This document shows, piece after piece, positions 63,965-64,000 of a stretch of 64,000 bases of DNA. Position 1 is the stretch's first letter. Every line of letters starts with the position of its first letter. Origin of the DNA: Cystobasidiopsis lactophilus (lineage: Eukaryota; Basidiomycota; Agaricostilbomycetes; Agaricostilbales; Chionosphaeraceae); assembly GCA_001599975.1 (NCBI GenBank), contig BCIO01000001.1, forward strand, positions 1,488,001 through 1,552,000. Direction: 5' to 3'. Below the pieces are notes generated by a model. The model worked only from the letters and a program-made list of their open reading frames with translations, had not been told where the DNA came from and did not search any database. Position numbers and translations under genes: made by a program.

Positions 63965-64000
63965 ATGGCAGCCTCTACCAACGAGAAGAGCAATGATGTG
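63965..64000 (+). CDS. 5' end of a gene running off the right edge
   Basis: ATG at 63965 with a favourable A-rich context (ataaATGGC) opens MAASTNEKSNDV, which stays open to the window end. Only 12 codons are visible, so nothing can be said about function. Confidence 0.4.
   Translation, partial: MAASTNEKSNDV

Noticed and set aside
1-64000. CRISPR arrays, operons, rRNA or tRNA genes
   Set aside because: No regularly spaced repeats, no bacterial-type gene layout and no cloverleaf or rRNA-like sequence seen by eye; tRNA genes cannot be fully excluded without a dedicated search.

Overview
The window is nuclear DNA of a fungus, most likely a basidiomycete. Genes are densely packed on both strands and almost all are split by short introns (about 45-85 nt) with GT..AG ends and small exons. 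Protein content is fungal: a Mep-type ammonium transporter, Rsc9, an Hrr25-like casein kinase, a secreted protein whose C-terminal pattern recalls DUF7137 of basidiomycetes, a type II membrane exo-1,3-glucanase and several F-box-like proteins. The exact lineage cannot be read from the sequence alone. Splice boundaries given here were deduced by eye from reading-frame continuity and family conservation.

Layout. 0-0.8 kb: 3' end of an unidentified gene. 1.9-3.9 kb (minus): cyanase and a beta-carbonic anhydrase, head to tail. 4.4-10.7 kb: four unidentified intron-rich genes. 10.8-12.6 kb (minus): membrane-anchored GH5 glucanase. 13.2-15.9 kb (plus): a short-chain dehydrogenase and an aldose 1-epimerase. 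16.0-18.5 kb (minus): secreted beta-helix protein. 19.4-21.6 kb (plus): Rsc9. 21.7-31.5 kb (all minus): TTC1-like TPR protein, casein kinase I, DUF4743/Nudix hydrolase, FYR-domain protein, NmrA-like protein. 32.7-34.7 kb (plus): GATA factor. 35.1-42.6 kb (all minus): two low-complexity proteins, a putative chromatin protein and an F-box/LRR-like protein. 42.8-49.7 kb (plus): a DUF7137-like protein, two tandemly duplicated small secreted proteins, and a large F-box-like gene whose frame is broken by a 20-bp tandem duplication. 49.8-53.1 kb: a young, non-autonomous LTR element. 53.5-59.0 kb (plus): ammonium transporter, PP2C phosphatase, peroxisomal-type carrier. 59.1-63.4 kb (minus): a zinc-dependent deaminase and two paralogous F-box-like genes, one with a frame break. 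A new plus-strand gene starts at the right edge.

Functional links. The clearest is cyanate breakdown. Cyanase consumes bicarbonate and cyanate and releases CO2 and ammonia; the adjacent carbonic anhydrase can return CO2 to bicarbonate. This gene partnership is well known in bacteria (cynT-cynS) and is seen here as two neighbouring, intron-containing eukaryotic genes. The candidate-effector pair, the LTR element and the broken F-box-like genes mark 42-63 kb as the more dynamic half of the window.
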